Assembly (NCBI GenBank): GCA_948530865.1
Contig: CAOTKV010000007.1
Span: 60,474 to 77,847, forward strand
Direction of reading: 5' to 3'
Length of the DNA stretch: 17,374 nt
Source: an uncultured Clostridia bacterium
GTDB lineage: Bacteria > Bacillota > Clostridia > TANB77 > CAG-508
Shown one piece after another: positions 1 through 7,620 of the stretch (within the stretch, counting starts at the first letter, position 1; every line of letters starts with the position of its first letter). The position numbers were made by a program, and so were the translations under genes. The notes under the pieces are model-generated. The model did no database searches, had not been told where the DNA came from, and was given only the letters and a program-made list of their open reading frames with translations.

Positions 1-365
1 AAGATAACAAAGAAGAGAATAAAGAAGAAAATGAAAAAATTCCAGATGTAATAGAACTTCCTGAAAGTAATGAATATAAAGAAACAGCAGAAAATAAAGA
101 AAATGATATAAAAGTAAATGAGAATAATACAGAAATAGAAGAACAAGAAGAGGTTAAAGAAGTTTTTGTTGAAGTTGATGATGCAGAAGATGATGAAAAC
201 GATGACGATGATGTTACTTTTGATGATTTATTAAAAGCTGCTGAAGAAGCTGATAAAAAAGAAGAAGCTAATACAAAAGAAAATTCTACTACAAAAGAGG
301 AAAATAAAAATGTAGAAGAGACAAAAAAAGCAGCTACTAAAGATAAACGTAAGAAAAAGAAATAG
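1..365 (+). CDS. C-terminal tail of a truncated gene, low-complexity acidic/lysine-rich (possibly PBP2)
   Basis: An open frame runs from the window edge to a TAG at 363-365. It encodes about 120 residues dominated by Glu, Asp, Asn and Lys, with an acidic run around EDDENDDDD and a basic end KDKRKKKK. No catalytic domain is visible, so this is probably a disordered C-terminal extension whose folded part lies upstream. The ribosome binding site of rodA overlaps this stop (AGGAG at 364-368), so the two genes are almost certainly co-transcribed. In many Clostridia the gene before rodA is mrdA (PBP2, the class B transpeptidase partner of RodA), and some PBP2 proteins carry such tails. The PBP2 identity rests only on position and is inference; that the frame is coding is fairly secure. 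Confidence 0.6.
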   Translation, partial: DNKEENKEENEKIPDVIELPESNEYKETAENKENDIKVNENNTEIEEQEEVKEVFVEVDDAEDDENDDDDVTFDDLLKAAEEADKKEEANTKENSTTKEENKNVEETKKAATKDKRKKKK

Positions 366-375
366 GAGTATATAA

Positions 376-1482
376 ATGGGAAAAAAATTACTTAAAAATA
401 CAGAATGGACAATTCTTATTGTAAGTGTAATTTTAGCAGTTATAGGTTTAGTTGCATTATTTTCGGCTACTCAAAGTACAGAATATGCAGAATTTAGAAG
501 ACAAGTCCAATGGATTTTGATAAGTATACCTTTTTTAATTTTAGCATCTATTATTGATTATAATGTAATTGTTAGGTTTTCAACTCTTGCATATATAGTT
601 ATTATAGGTCTTCTTATAGGAGTATTATTTACAGAGCCTATAAGCGGTGCAAGTAGCTGGTTTAAGCTTGGAGAATCACTTTCATTTCAACCATCTGAGC
701 TTGGAAAAATTGTAATAATATTATTTTTAGCTTTTCTAATAAATAAAATGCAAATAAAGGGAAGAAAAGAAATTAATAAAATTTGGAAGTTAGCAATTGT
801 TTTAATTTTTGCTGCAATTCCAGTAGCTTTAATAGTAAAAGAACCAGATAATGGAACTGCACTTGCTTATATATCTGCAATTTTATTCATGATTTTTGCA
901 TCAGGAATAGATAAAAAGTATATAATTTTAGCAGTTGTTTTAATAGCAGTTACAGCACCAGTTATATATGCAAATTTACCAGAACATGCTTTAAAGAGAA
1001 TTGAAGTTTTTTTAAATCCAGGTATAGATCCTAGAGGTGCAGGATATAACATTTTACAGTCAAAACTTGCAATAGGAGCTGGAGAGATTTTTGGAATGGG
1101 ATTGTTTAAAGGAAATCAAACACAGCTTGGCTTTTTACATCCCAAAACAACAGACTTTATATTTTCTGCAATAGGGGAAGAAATGGGATTTATTGCCACT
1201 GGAAGTATAACTATTTTATATATTATTTTGGTAACAAAAGCTATCTATGTAGCTAAAACTGCTAAAGATAATATCGGGTCATATATAGCAATAGGAATTG
1301 CTGGAATTTTCTTTTTTCATATGACTGAAAATATAGGTATGACAATAGGTTTATTACCAATTACAGGTATTCCATTACCGTTTGTAAGCTATGGTGGTAG
1401 TTCATTAGTAACAAATTTTATTTGTATAGGATTGTTACTTAATATTAGTAGTAGAAGACAAAAAGCAATATTTGTAGAATAA
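376..1482 (+). CDS. rodA: RodA, SEDS-family peptidoglycan glycosyltransferase
   Basis: A 368-residue polytopic membrane protein of the SEDS family, which polymerises lipid II into glycan strands, in rod-shaped cells with PBP2 as the elongasome. Family landmarks are FQPSELGKI near residue 105, the extracellular segment DPRGAGYNILQSKLAIGAG (about 216-234) followed by QLGFLHPKTTDFIFSAIGEE, and the C-terminal IPLPFVSYGGSS near 335-346. The QSKLAIGAG and TDFIF pattern fits RodA better than FtsW. Length is normal for RodA. ATG 376 follows AGGAG at 364-368 with good spacing, directly after the preceding stop. It ends before an intrinsic terminator. FtsW/SpoVE is the alternative but less likely. Confidence 0.9.
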   Translation: MGKKLLKNTEWTILIVSVILAVIGLVALFSATQSTEYAEFRRQVQWILISIPFLILASIIDYNVIVRFSTLAYIVIIGLLIGVLFTEPISGASSWFKLGESLSFQPSELGKIVIILFLAFLINKMQIKGRKEINKIWKLAIVLIFAAIPVALIVKEPDNGTALAYISAILFMIFASGIDKKYIILAVVLIAVTAPVIYANLPEHALKRIEVFLNPGIDPRGAGYNILQSKLAIGAGEIFGMGLFKGNQTQLGFLHPKTTDFIFSAIGEEMGFIATGSITILYIILVTKAIYVAKTAKDNIGSYIAIGIAGIFFFHMTENIGMTIGLLPITGIPLPFVSYGGSSLVTNFICIGLLLNISSRRQKAIFVE

Positions 1483-1487
1483 ATTAG

Positions 1488-1530
1488 AACGGAACTGAGA
1501 TTTTATTTAAGATCTTTATTCCGTTTTTTA
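1488..1530 (+). terminator. intrinsic terminator after rodA
   Basis: AACGGAA (1488-1494) pairs with TTCCGTT (1519-1525), followed by a T-run. A second small helix (AGAT/ATCT) can form inside the loop. It begins six bases after the rodA stop. Confidence 0.75.
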
Positions 1531-1555
1531 TGTAATAATAGGTAGGTATAGTAAA

Positions 1556-2524
1556 ATGTTTTTAAAACCACTAAAAATAGGAAATGTAGAGCTAGAAAAT
1601 AATATAATATTAGCACCAATGGCTGGTGTTACTGATTTACCATTTAGAAAGATTTGTAAGAAATATGGTAATCCAGGATTAGTTTGTAATGAAATGGTTA
1701 GTAGTAAAGCAATATGTTATCAAGATGAGAAAACTTTAAAAATGATTTCATCAAATGATGAAAAAAGACCAATTTCAATGCAGATTTTTGGAAGTGACCC
1801 AGAATCAATGGGAAAGGCTGCAAAATTTGTATCAGAATATTGTGATATTTTGGATGTAAATATGGGATGTCCAGCACCAAAAGTTGTAAAAAATGGCGAT
1901 GGTAGCAAATTATTATTAAACTTAGACTTAGTAAGAAGAATTGTAAGAGAAGTAAGCTCAAATACTACAAAACCATTAACTGTAAAAATAAGAAAAGGAT
2001 GGGATGATAAACATATAGTTGCAGTCGAAGTAGCCAAAATAATTGAAGAAGAGGGAGCAGATGCTATAATTGTTCATGGAAGAACAAGAGAAGAATTTTA
2101 TTCTGGAGTTGCTGATTGGGAAGTTATAAAAGAAGTAAAAAATTCAGTAAAAATTCCAGTAATTGGTAATGGAGATATAAAATCACCAGAAGATGCACTT
2201 AAAATGTTTGAAACGACAGGTGTTGATGGAATTATGATAGGAAGAGCATCACTTGGAAATCCATGGATTTTTAAAGATATCGAATATTATCTAAGAAATG
2301 GAAAAAAAATGCCTCAGATTTCATCCTCAGAAAAATATGAGGTAATTTTAGAACACTTTGATCTATTACTTAAAGAAAAAGGTGAATATACAGCAACACG
2401 TGAAATAAGAAAACATATTTCTTGGTATGTTAAAGGAATGGAAAATGCAACAGCAATAAGAAATAAAATAAATTCTGTCGAATCAGAAGAAGAATTTAAA
2501 AAGATTCTTAAAGAATATTTCTAA
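1556..2524 (+). CDS. dusB: tRNA-dihydrouridine synthase, DusB type
   Basis: A 322-residue FMN-dependent enzyme that uses NADPH to reduce specific uridines in the tRNA D-loop to dihydrouridine. The TIM-barrel signature is complete: LAPMAGVTDLPFR near the N-terminus (flavin site), NMGCPAPKVVKNGDGSKLL with the expected catalytic Cys at 105, VKIRKGWDD, VHGRTREEFYSG, VIGNGDI, and IMIGRASLGNPW (phosphate binding). The C-terminal helical tRNA-binding domain is present (REIRKHISWYVKG). Length is typical of bacterial DusB. ATG 1556 has the SD-like AGGTAGG at 1540-1546. It forms a single-gene unit bounded by terminators on both sides. In Bacillus, dus genes lie near unrelated housekeeping genes, as here. 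Confidence 0.93.
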   Translation: MFLKPLKIGNVELENNIILAPMAGVTDLPFRKICKKYGNPGLVCNEMVSSKAICYQDEKTLKMISSNDEKRPISMQIFGSDPESMGKAAKFVSEYCDILDVNMGCPAPKVVKNGDGSKLLLNLDLVRRIVREVSSNTTKPLTVKIRKGWDDKHIVAVEVAKIIEEEGADAIIVHGRTREEFYSGVADWEVIKEVKNSVKIPVIGNGDIKSPEDALKMFETTGVDGIMIGRASLGNPWIFKDIEYYLRNGKKMPQISSSEKYEVILEHFDLLLKEKGEYTATREIRKHISWYVKGMENATAIRNKINSVESEEEFKKILKEYF

Positions 2525-2543
2525 AAATTGAATAATATATTTG

Positions 2544-2571
2544 AAACGAATAGATTTATCTATTCGTTTTT
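2544..2571 (+). terminator. intrinsic terminator after dusB
   Basis: A perfect 11-bp stem, AAACGAATAGA (2544-2554) with TCTATTCGTTT (2559-2569), closes a TTTA tetraloop and ends in T residues. Confidence 0.9.
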
Positions 2572-2599
2572 GTATTTCCTATAAATAAGGAGGCAATGT

Positions 2600-3199
2600 A
2601 TGAAAAATAAAAAATTTTTGATTATTTTTGTTTTTATTTGTAGTATTGTTTTTTGCTTTTTTTATTATAATTTTTTTAAATCTGGTAATAATATCAATAG
2701 AAGTCAAGAACAAATTGTTGAAGATATTTTGAAAGAATTTAATAATTATGAAGCAAATATTGAAGTAACAGTAAAAAGCAATAAAAATGAAAATAAGTAT
2801 GAGATGAATCAAATTATAAAAGGAAATTATAGTAAGCAAGAAATAATTAATCCAGATAATATAAAGAATCTAACTATTGAATTAGAAGAAAATAAATTAA
2901 AAATATTAAATTCAAAGTTAAATATGGAAAAAGTATATGAAAATTATGAGTGCATATTAAATAATTCATTATTTTTAAATACATTTAGTAATGAGTTTTT
3001 TAATAATAATTCTAAAATTTATGAAGAAGATGAAAAAATAGTTATAGAAATCAAACTCCCCAATAATTCAAATACATATATAAAGTACAAATATTTATAC
3101 TTAGATGCTGAAAGTTATGAACCTGAAAAATTAGTAATTAAAGATATTACCCAAAATCCATATATAAGCATAATATATAAAGATATAGAAATTAAATAA
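2600..3199 (+). CDS. membrane-anchored LolA/GerS-like protein
   Basis: A 199-residue protein with a basic start and one hydrophobic segment (about residues 5-26, IIFVFICSIVFCFFYYNFF), then an extracytoplasmic domain. That domain has alternating hydrophobic strands, EANIEVTVKSNKNENKYEMNQ, a Lys-rich turn, and a late strand KYLYLDAESYEPEKLVIKD. This layout resembles the LolA-fold family that includes the Clostridioides spore germination lipoprotein GerS and relatives. The resemblance is by pattern only, and no classic lipobox is obvious: Cys14 and Cys19 lie within the hydrophobic stretch. ATG 2600 follows AAGGAGG at 2587-2593. It sits between dusB and mazF with no terminator before mazF, so read-through into mazF is possible. 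It is not a recognisable antitoxin. The coding call is secure and the function is not. Confidence 0.75.
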   Translation: MKNKKFLIIFVFICSIVFCFFYYNFFKSGNNINRSQEQIVEDILKEFNNYEANIEVTVKSNKNENKYEMNQIIKGNYSKQEIINPDNIKNLTIELEENKLKILNSKLNMEKVYENYECILNNSLFLNTFSNEFFNNNSKIYEEDEKIVIEIKLPNNSNTYIKYKYLYLDAESYEPEKLVIKDITQNPYISIIYKDIEIK

Positions 3200-3266
3200 T
3201 TTTTATATTATTATATAATTTTTCAACAATTCTATTCTATATGCAATTTTAATAGGAGTGAATAAT

Positions 3267-3617
3267 ATGGTAATAAAAAGAGGAGATATGTTTTATGCGG
3301 ATTTAAGTCCAGTTGTTGGTTCTGAGCAGGGAGGAGTTAGACCAGTTTTAATTATACAGAATGATACTGGAAATAAATATAGCCCAACAGTTATAGCTGC
3401 TGCAATTACATCACAAACAGGAAAAAATAAATTGCCAACGCACATAGAGATAGGATCAGATGATAATGGGTTGAAATCAGATTCTGTTGTTTTGGCAGAA
3501 CAAATTCGTACAATTGATAAAAGTAGACTTAAAGAGAAAATAGGTCATATAGATGATAATTCTGTTATGAGTAAGGTAAATAATGCAATAGGTATTAGCT
3601 TCGGTTTGGAAAATTAA
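3267..3617 (+). CDS. ndoA: MazF/EndoA-type mRNA interferase
   Basis: A 116-residue PemK/MazF-fold endoribonuclease that cleaves mRNA at short U-rich sites (UACAU in the Bacillus enzyme). It is very close in pattern to Bacillus EndoA: KRGDMFYADLSPVVGSEQGG, VRPVLIIQNDTGNKYSPT, AAITSQ, KLPTH, EQIRTIDKSRL. Arg25 and Thr48, equivalent to the EndoA catalytic pair, are both present, so it looks active. I chose ATG 3267 because AGGAG at 3254-3258 is spaced 8 nt from it; the GTG at 3258 lies inside the SD. In Bacillus an antitoxin gene (ndoAI) sits immediately upstream. Here the upstream neighbour is a membrane protein, and no small antitoxin frame is visible. A terminator follows. Confidence 0.93.
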   Translation: MVIKRGDMFYADLSPVVGSEQGGVRPVLIIQNDTGNKYSPTVIAAAITSQTGKNKLPTHIEIGSDDNGLKSDSVVLAEQIRTIDKSRLKEKIGHIDDNSVMSKVNNAIGISFGLEN

Positions 3618-3621
3618 AATA

Positions 3622-3663
3622 AAAAGGACGTTTTTGAAGGTATTATTCATTTACGTCCTTTTG
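3622..3663 (+). terminator. terminator between mazF and comEA
   Basis: AAAAGGACG (3622-3630) pairs with CGTCCTTTT (3654-3662), and the loop contains a second helix (TGAA/TTCA). A-rich and T-rich flanks suit both directions, serving convergent mazF and comEA. Confidence 0.75.
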
Positions 3664-3692
3664 TATAATTAAAGATTATATAAATCAATATT

Positions 3693-4289
3693 TTAAGTAC
3701 AAATATATTCTTTTAAAGCTTCAAATTTTTTTTCTCCTATTCCATTAACATTTTTTAAATCTTCTATTTTTTTAAAATTTCCATTTTCTTTTCTATAATT
3801 AAAAATTTTTTCTGCAAGAGATACTCCTACTCCAGGGAGATTTTGTAATTCACTTACATCAGCTTTATTTATATTGACTTTTGAACTCTTTGGAGATTCT
3901 TGAGCAGAATAATCTATAATATCATTATCATTAATATTTGGAATGTATATTTTTTCTCCATCTTCAATTATAAGTGCAAGATTAATATTTTTAATATTAG
4001 CTAAATTAGTTAATCCACCAGCAGAAGCTATTGCATCTTCAACTCTTGAATCTTCATCTAGTTCAAAAACTCCTGGGGTATTTACTTCTCCAGCAATATA
4101 AACTTTTATTTTGTTATTTTCATCTAATTCTATTTTATTTTCAGTAGAATTTTCAACTATTGATTCAAGACTATTAATTTCACTATAGCTATTTTTTGAT
4201 ATAAAAAAATTATAAATAATAATTATGATAAATGTTATTATAAGTGCTAATTTTATAAATAAATTTTTAAAAGATTCTATAAATATCAC
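3693..4289 (-). CDS. comEA: ComEA-like competence DNA-binding protein (SLBB + helix-hairpin-helix)
   Basis: A 198-residue membrane-anchored DNA receptor of the competence uptake machinery. The order is: a hydrophobic anchor at about 14-30; an acidic linker; an SLBB domain at about 61-117 (KVYIAGEVNTPGVF, then AIASAGGLT, IEDGEKIYIP); and a double helix-hairpin-helix at about 138-197 (VNINKAD, LPGVGVSLAEKI, VNGIGEKKFEALK) that binds double-stranded DNA. Length is typical. The start is uncertain: the listed GTG (4289-4287) overlaps the SD AAGGAG, so initiation might instead be at a nearby non-canonical codon or an internal one. No comEB or comEC follows in the window. The upstream region is unusually structured (separate entry). 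Confidence 0.9.
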   Translation of the reverse strand: MIFIESFKNLFIKLALIITFIIIIIYNFFISKNSYSEINSLESIVENSTENKIELDENNKIKVYIAGEVNTPGVFELDEDSRVEDAIASAGGLTNLANIKNINLALIIEDGEKIYIPNINDNDIIDYSAQESPKSSKVNINKADVSELQNLPGVGVSLAEKIFNYRKENGNFKKIEDLKNVNGIGEKKFEALKEYICT

Positions 4290-4303
4290 TCCTTTCTAAG
4301 TAA

Positions 4304-4460
4304 GAACAAAAGAGCCACTTTTAAAGTTCTCAAATATTTTAACATATTTAAGTGGGGCATTTTTGTTCGTGTGCCAAATTTTACTTTGTAAAATTTGTGT
4401 ACAAATATTGGTAAAGCCTTTATATAATAGGAAGTACAGAGCACTTGCCTATTATATAAA
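4304..4460. repeat. three consecutive hairpins between divergent comEA and dacA
   Basis: Three inverted repeats follow one another. (1) 4304-4368: GAACAAAA, GCC and CACTT pair with AAGTGGGGC and TTTTTGTTC around an inner ATAT-rich helix. (2) 4375-4397: CAAATTTTAC with GTAAAATTTG, a perfect 10-bp stem and a 3-nt loop. (3) 4419-4460: TTTATATAATAGG with CCTATTATATAAA, a perfect 13-bp stem, with AAGT/ACTT as an inner helix. On the minus strand hairpin 1 lies in the comEA leader and ends in CTCTTTTG, so it could act as an attenuator. No ORF or known riboswitch was recognised. Confidence 0.55.
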
Positions 4461-4545
4461 AAAGATAAAATATTAATATTGAAATTTGTCGTATTTTGAT
4501 ATATTATAAATGGAATACATAAGATATGAATTAGTGAGGAATTTT

Positions 4546-5754
4546 ATGGAAATTAAGAAGAAAATATTTTTGCTGCTGATGTTAATAATTATCAGTATAC
4601 AAACTATTTCTTTTGCTGATGAAGTTTCAATCACCTCTAAATCTGCAATTTTAGTAGAAGTTAGTACTGGTAGAATTTTATATGAAAAAAGATCTACTGA
4701 GAAAATGTGGCCAGCATCTACAACCAAAATAATGACTGCAATTTTAGTTATAGAAAATTGTAATTTAGCTGATATGGTTACTGTAACAGAAAGTGCAATT
4801 GCAGGTATTCCTAGTGGATATGTTACTTGTGACTTACAAATTGGGGAAGAAATATCAGTAAAAGATTTATTAAATGCTCTAATGATAAAATCAGCAAATG
4901 ATGCAGCATATGTGCTTGCAGAATATGTTGCTGGAAGTGTAGATAGTTTTTCAGATATGATGAATCAAAAAGCAAAAGAGCTAGGATGTACAGGAACACA
5001 TTTTGTAAATCCAAATGGAGTTCATAATGAAAGACATTATTCAACTGCTTATGATTTATATTTAATTGCTACATATGCTATGAAAAATGAAACTTTTAGA
5101 AGCTTAGTTATGCAGACAGAATATACTTTACCTGCTACAAATAAATATCCAAATGAAGATAGAAGTTTAAAAACAACAAATGCTTTAATAAATCCAGAAA
5201 GTGAGCATTATTATAAAAATGCAATTGGAATAAAAACAGGATATACATCACAAGCAGGAAACTGTTTAGTATCTGAAGCATCAAGAGATGGATTAGAATT
5301 TATAGCTGTTGTTTTAAATGGCGATAGATTTTCAGATTCAATAAAATTATTAGATTATGCTTATGATAATTTCACATTAACAAAAGTAAAAGAAAAAAAC
5401 ACAGTAGTAGATACAATTGAAATAGAAAATGCAACTAAAGAAACGAAAATGTTAGATTTACTTATAGATAATAGTATTACAGTAATAAATAATAAAAGTA
5501 TAGATATGAATCAAATTATTCCTGAAATAAAACTTAGAGAAGAGATAGTAGCACCAATTAAAAGTGGGGAAGAGATAGGTACTATAAAATATAAAGTTGA
5601 TGATATTGAATATAGTGCTAAACTTCTAGCAGCATCAGATGTAGAAGAAAAAACTTATTATGAAACAATTTTAATAATAGGTGGGGTGTTATTAGTATTT
5701 GCAGTATTATTACTTGCTAGTAAAAGTAAGAGAAGAAAGAAAAAGAGAAGATAA
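4546..5754 (+). CDS. dacA: D-alanyl-D-alanine carboxypeptidase (peptidase S11, DacA/DacF type)
   Basis: A 402-residue low-molecular-weight penicillin-binding protein that trims the terminal D-Ala from peptidoglycan stem peptides at the outer membrane face. All three active-site motifs are present: STTK (Ser58-Lys61, within PASTTKIMTA), SAN (116-118) and KTG (230-232, within GIKTGYTSQAGN). A signal peptide covers about residues 1-24 (hydrophobic LLLMLIIISIQTISFA). A C-terminal transmembrane segment (about 375-392) is followed by the basic end RRKKKRR, so it is anchored at the C-terminus. I start at ATG 4546 because TGAGGA (4535-4540) precedes it; an upstream ATG at 4510 has no SD and would disrupt the signal peptide. 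A strong terminator follows. Confidence 0.93.
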   Translation: MEIKKKIFLLLMLIIISIQTISFADEVSITSKSAILVEVSTGRILYEKRSTEKMWPASTTKIMTAILVIENCNLADMVTVTESAIAGIPSGYVTCDLQIGEEISVKDLLNALMIKSANDAAYVLAEYVAGSVDSFSDMMNQKAKELGCTGTHFVNPNGVHNERHYSTAYDLYLIATYAMKNETFRSLVMQTEYTLPATNKYPNEDRSLKTTNALINPESEHYYKNAIGIKTGYTSQAGNCLVSEASRDGLEFIAVVLNGDRFSDSIKLLDYAYDNFTLTKVKEKNTVVDTIEIENATKETKMLDLLIDNSITVINNKSIDMNQIIPEIKLREEIVAPIKSGEEIGTIKYKVDDIEYSAKLLAASDVEEKTYYETILIIGGVLLVFAVLLLASKSKRRKKKRR

Positions 5755-5770
5755 ATTGGAATATATTATA

Positions 5771-5802
5771 AGAGCTTGCAAGAAAATTTGCAAGCTCTTT
5801 TT
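5771..5802. terminator. bidirectional terminator between dacA and the LCP gene
   Basis: An 11-bp stem, AGAGCTTGCAA (5771-5781) with TTGCAAGCTCT (5788-5798), has a 6-nt loop and a T-run on the plus side. It serves dacA and touches the end of the convergent LCP gene. Confidence 0.9.
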
Positions 5803-6850
5803 AAAATATTTCTGATATAATTTCTTTAGTTTCTTTTTTATCGTGTAAGAAGAACCAAAGATTATTACATTTTTTAGATTCTCCAGGAAGTTGTCTACTT
5901 ACAATTGAGTTAATATCAAATTCAGAAGCTACTGGAATATAAGGTATACAATCATCTTTTGTTAAATTTGTTTCTATATTATCAAAAACAGTATTAATGA
6001 TTTTTTTTGCATTTTTCGCATTTTTTAATGTTAATGCTTGTTTTAAAGTTTCTTGCATAAATTCACGTTGTGTTTTCATTCTACCATAATCATTATCACC
6101 ATATTCAGAAGGATATGAAGAACCATCATTATTATGTCTAAATCTTAGTAATTGTTCTGCTTTTTCACCATCTATTTTTTGCATACCTTTTGAAAGGTGT
6201 ATGTGTAAATCTTGTGTTGGGTCATCATAATCCATATCAATTGGAACATCGAAATCAACACTACCAAGAATATCAACGATTTTTATTAAACTACTAGTTT
6301 TTACAACAACATAGTAATCAATTTCAAGATCAGTTATTTTTTCAACTGCATCAACTGTTTTTTGAACATTTTTGGCATATAAAGAATTTATTTTGTCAGA
6401 GCCTTTTGCAGTGTTTTGATTTTTACCGATAAAAGTATCTCTAGGAATAGAAAGCATTGATGCAGATTGATTTTGTGGATTATATGAGCATAGAATTATT
6501 GTATCAGTTAATTTTGTATCAATATCTTCGCTAACGCCCAATACTAAAACATTAATTTTTTCTAAATTAGCCAAATCTTCCACAGATTGTCCAAGAAGTG
6601 TGCATAACACACCTTTTACTCCGCCACCATTTGCTTCTACTTTTTTATAGAAAAGAAATCCTATAATAATTGTAATTATAATTATTAAAAGTAGAAGATT
6701 TCTAATAAATCTTAAAATAGGATGTTTTTTACGTTTCTTTTCTTTTTTCATATTTTGTTTTTTTGGTTTTCTTGTTTTTTCTTCTTTTGGAATTTCTTCT
6801 TTTTTTACTTTTTTATTTTTTTTATTAATACTACTATTGATTCGATTCAA
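5801..6850 (-). CDS. LytR-CpsA-Psr (LCP) family glycopolymer transferase
   Basis: A 349-residue membrane protein of the LCP family, which transfers lipid-linked wall polymers such as teichoic acid or capsule onto peptidoglycan. A long Lys/Glu-rich cytoplasmic tail (about 1-43) precedes one transmembrane segment (about 45-67, ILRFIRNLLLLIIIITIII). The LCP core follows: VLVLGVSED, LTDTIILCSYNP, SMLSIPRDTFI (catalytic-site Asp and Arg), KINSLYA, DYYVVVKTSSLIKIVDILGSVDF, AEQLLRFRHNN and YGRMKTQREF. The start codon is TTG (6850-6848), with AGGAAG about 8 nt upstream. The terminator after cvpA lies just before it, leaving little room for a private promoter, so some read-through from the cvpA operon is likely. 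Confidence 0.92.
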   Translation of the reverse strand: MNRINSSINKKNKKVKKEEIPKEEKTRKPKKQNMKKEKKRKKHPILRFIRNLLLLIIIITIIIGFLFYKKVEANGGGVKGVLCTLLGQSVEDLANLEKINVLVLGVSEDIDTKLTDTIILCSYNPQNQSASMLSIPRDTFIGKNQNTAKGSDKINSLYAKNVQKTVDAVEKITDLEIDYYVVVKTSSLIKIVDILGSVDFDVPIDMDYDDPTQDLHIHLSKGMQKIDGEKAEQLLRFRHNNDGSSYPSEYGDNDYGRMKTQREFMQETLKQALTLKNAKNAKKIINTVFDNIETNLTKDDCIPYIPVASEFDINSIVSRQLPGESKKCNNLWFFLHDKKETKEIISEIF

Positions 6851-6870
6851 TATGTCACTTCCTTTTTATT

Positions 6871-6902
6871 ATATAAAAAAGCGGACAATAAGAAATGTCC
6901 GC
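6871..6902 (-). terminator. intrinsic terminator after cvpA
   Basis: Reading leftwards, GCGGACA (6902-6896) and TGTCCGC (6887-6881) form a GC-rich stem with an 8-nt loop, followed by TTTTTT (6880-6875). It lies between cvpA and the LCP gene. Confidence 0.85.
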
Positions 6903-6918
6903 CTTATTTTTATTAAAT

Positions 6919-7611
6919 TTATTTTATTAAGAAGTTAATAATTATGTTATTATTATACATTTTACTTCCTAATGATGAATCCTCGATTGCTCCAATAACT
7001 CCCCATGTACTAATTAATGGTGAAGCTAGTGAAAATACTGCAAGGATTAAGTAAATAGTGAAAAAGCCTTTTACTATACCAAATATTAATCCACCAGATT
7101 TATTAAACATTTTTATAAATGGTAGATTTGCAAGTAGTTCTGCAGCAAATCTGATGAATAACAAGAAAAATCTTGATATCATAAATAATAAAAGCATTGT
7201 ACCAACTCTTATCATAAGTTGTGCCAAATTTATTGAAACATAGCCAATTGGGTCAATTTCACTTTTCTTTAATGCTTCTGAAACAAATGATTCAATTAAG
7301 GCGTACACACCATCTGAAATGGAATTTGAATTTTGAATCATTTCTCCATTATCATTTAATATTGTGCCAGATAAACTAGTTTTTATACTATTTGCTAATT
7401 TTTCATCTAATTGTGTGTTATTAATTATTGATGCAGATACAGGTTTGTAAAGTAGAAATACTATTATTAATGAAATAATAAAAGTTAAAACTTTAAATAT
7501 AGCTGCAACAAGACCTCTCCTATAGCCCCAATAAGCTGTTGAAACAAGCATTGAGATAATAACTAAATCTACTAATATTCCTCCAAATGCAATCCAATTT
7601 ATTGCTCCCAT
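6919..7611 (-). CDS. CvpA family membrane protein
   Basis: A 230-residue protein with four predicted membrane segments: about 7-28, 35-56, 130-152 and 175-200. The arrangement matches the CvpA family: IAFGGILVDLVIISMLVSTAYWGYRRGLVAAIFKVL at the N-terminus, with the family's Gly-Arg-Arg-Gly style turn (GYRRG), and KMFNKSGGLIFGIVKGF near the third and fourth helices. CvpA was named for colicin V production but is widespread, with suggested roles in envelope function. ATG 7611 has AGGAGG that overlaps the stop of the upstream gene, indicating tight co-transcription with the DUF5711-like gene. Its exact role is unknown. Confidence 0.85.
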   Translation of the reverse strand: MGAINWIAFGGILVDLVIISMLVSTAYWGYRRGLVAAIFKVLTFIISLIIVFLLYKPVSASIINNTQLDEKLANSIKTSLSGTILNDNGEMIQNSNSISDGVYALIESFVSEALKKSEIDPIGYVSINLAQLMIRVGTMLLLFMISRFFLLFIRFAAELLANLPFIKMFNKSGGLIFGIVKGFFTIYLILAVFSLASPLISTWGVIGAIEDSSLGSKMYNNNIIINFLIK

Positions 7612-7620
7612 TTTTTCCTC

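Noticed and set aside
3258..3266. GTG at 3258 as the mazF start
   Set aside because: It overlaps the ribosome binding site; ATG 3267 has correct spacing and gives the family's usual N-terminus.
4510..4545. ATG 4510 as the dacA start
   Set aside because: There is no SD before it, and it adds 12 residues before a normal signal peptide; ATG 4546 is better.
6722..6916. Plus-strand frame rich in Phe opposite the LCP gene
   Set aside because: It is the complement of a Lys/Glu-rich tail and membrane segment; it has no SD and no family features.
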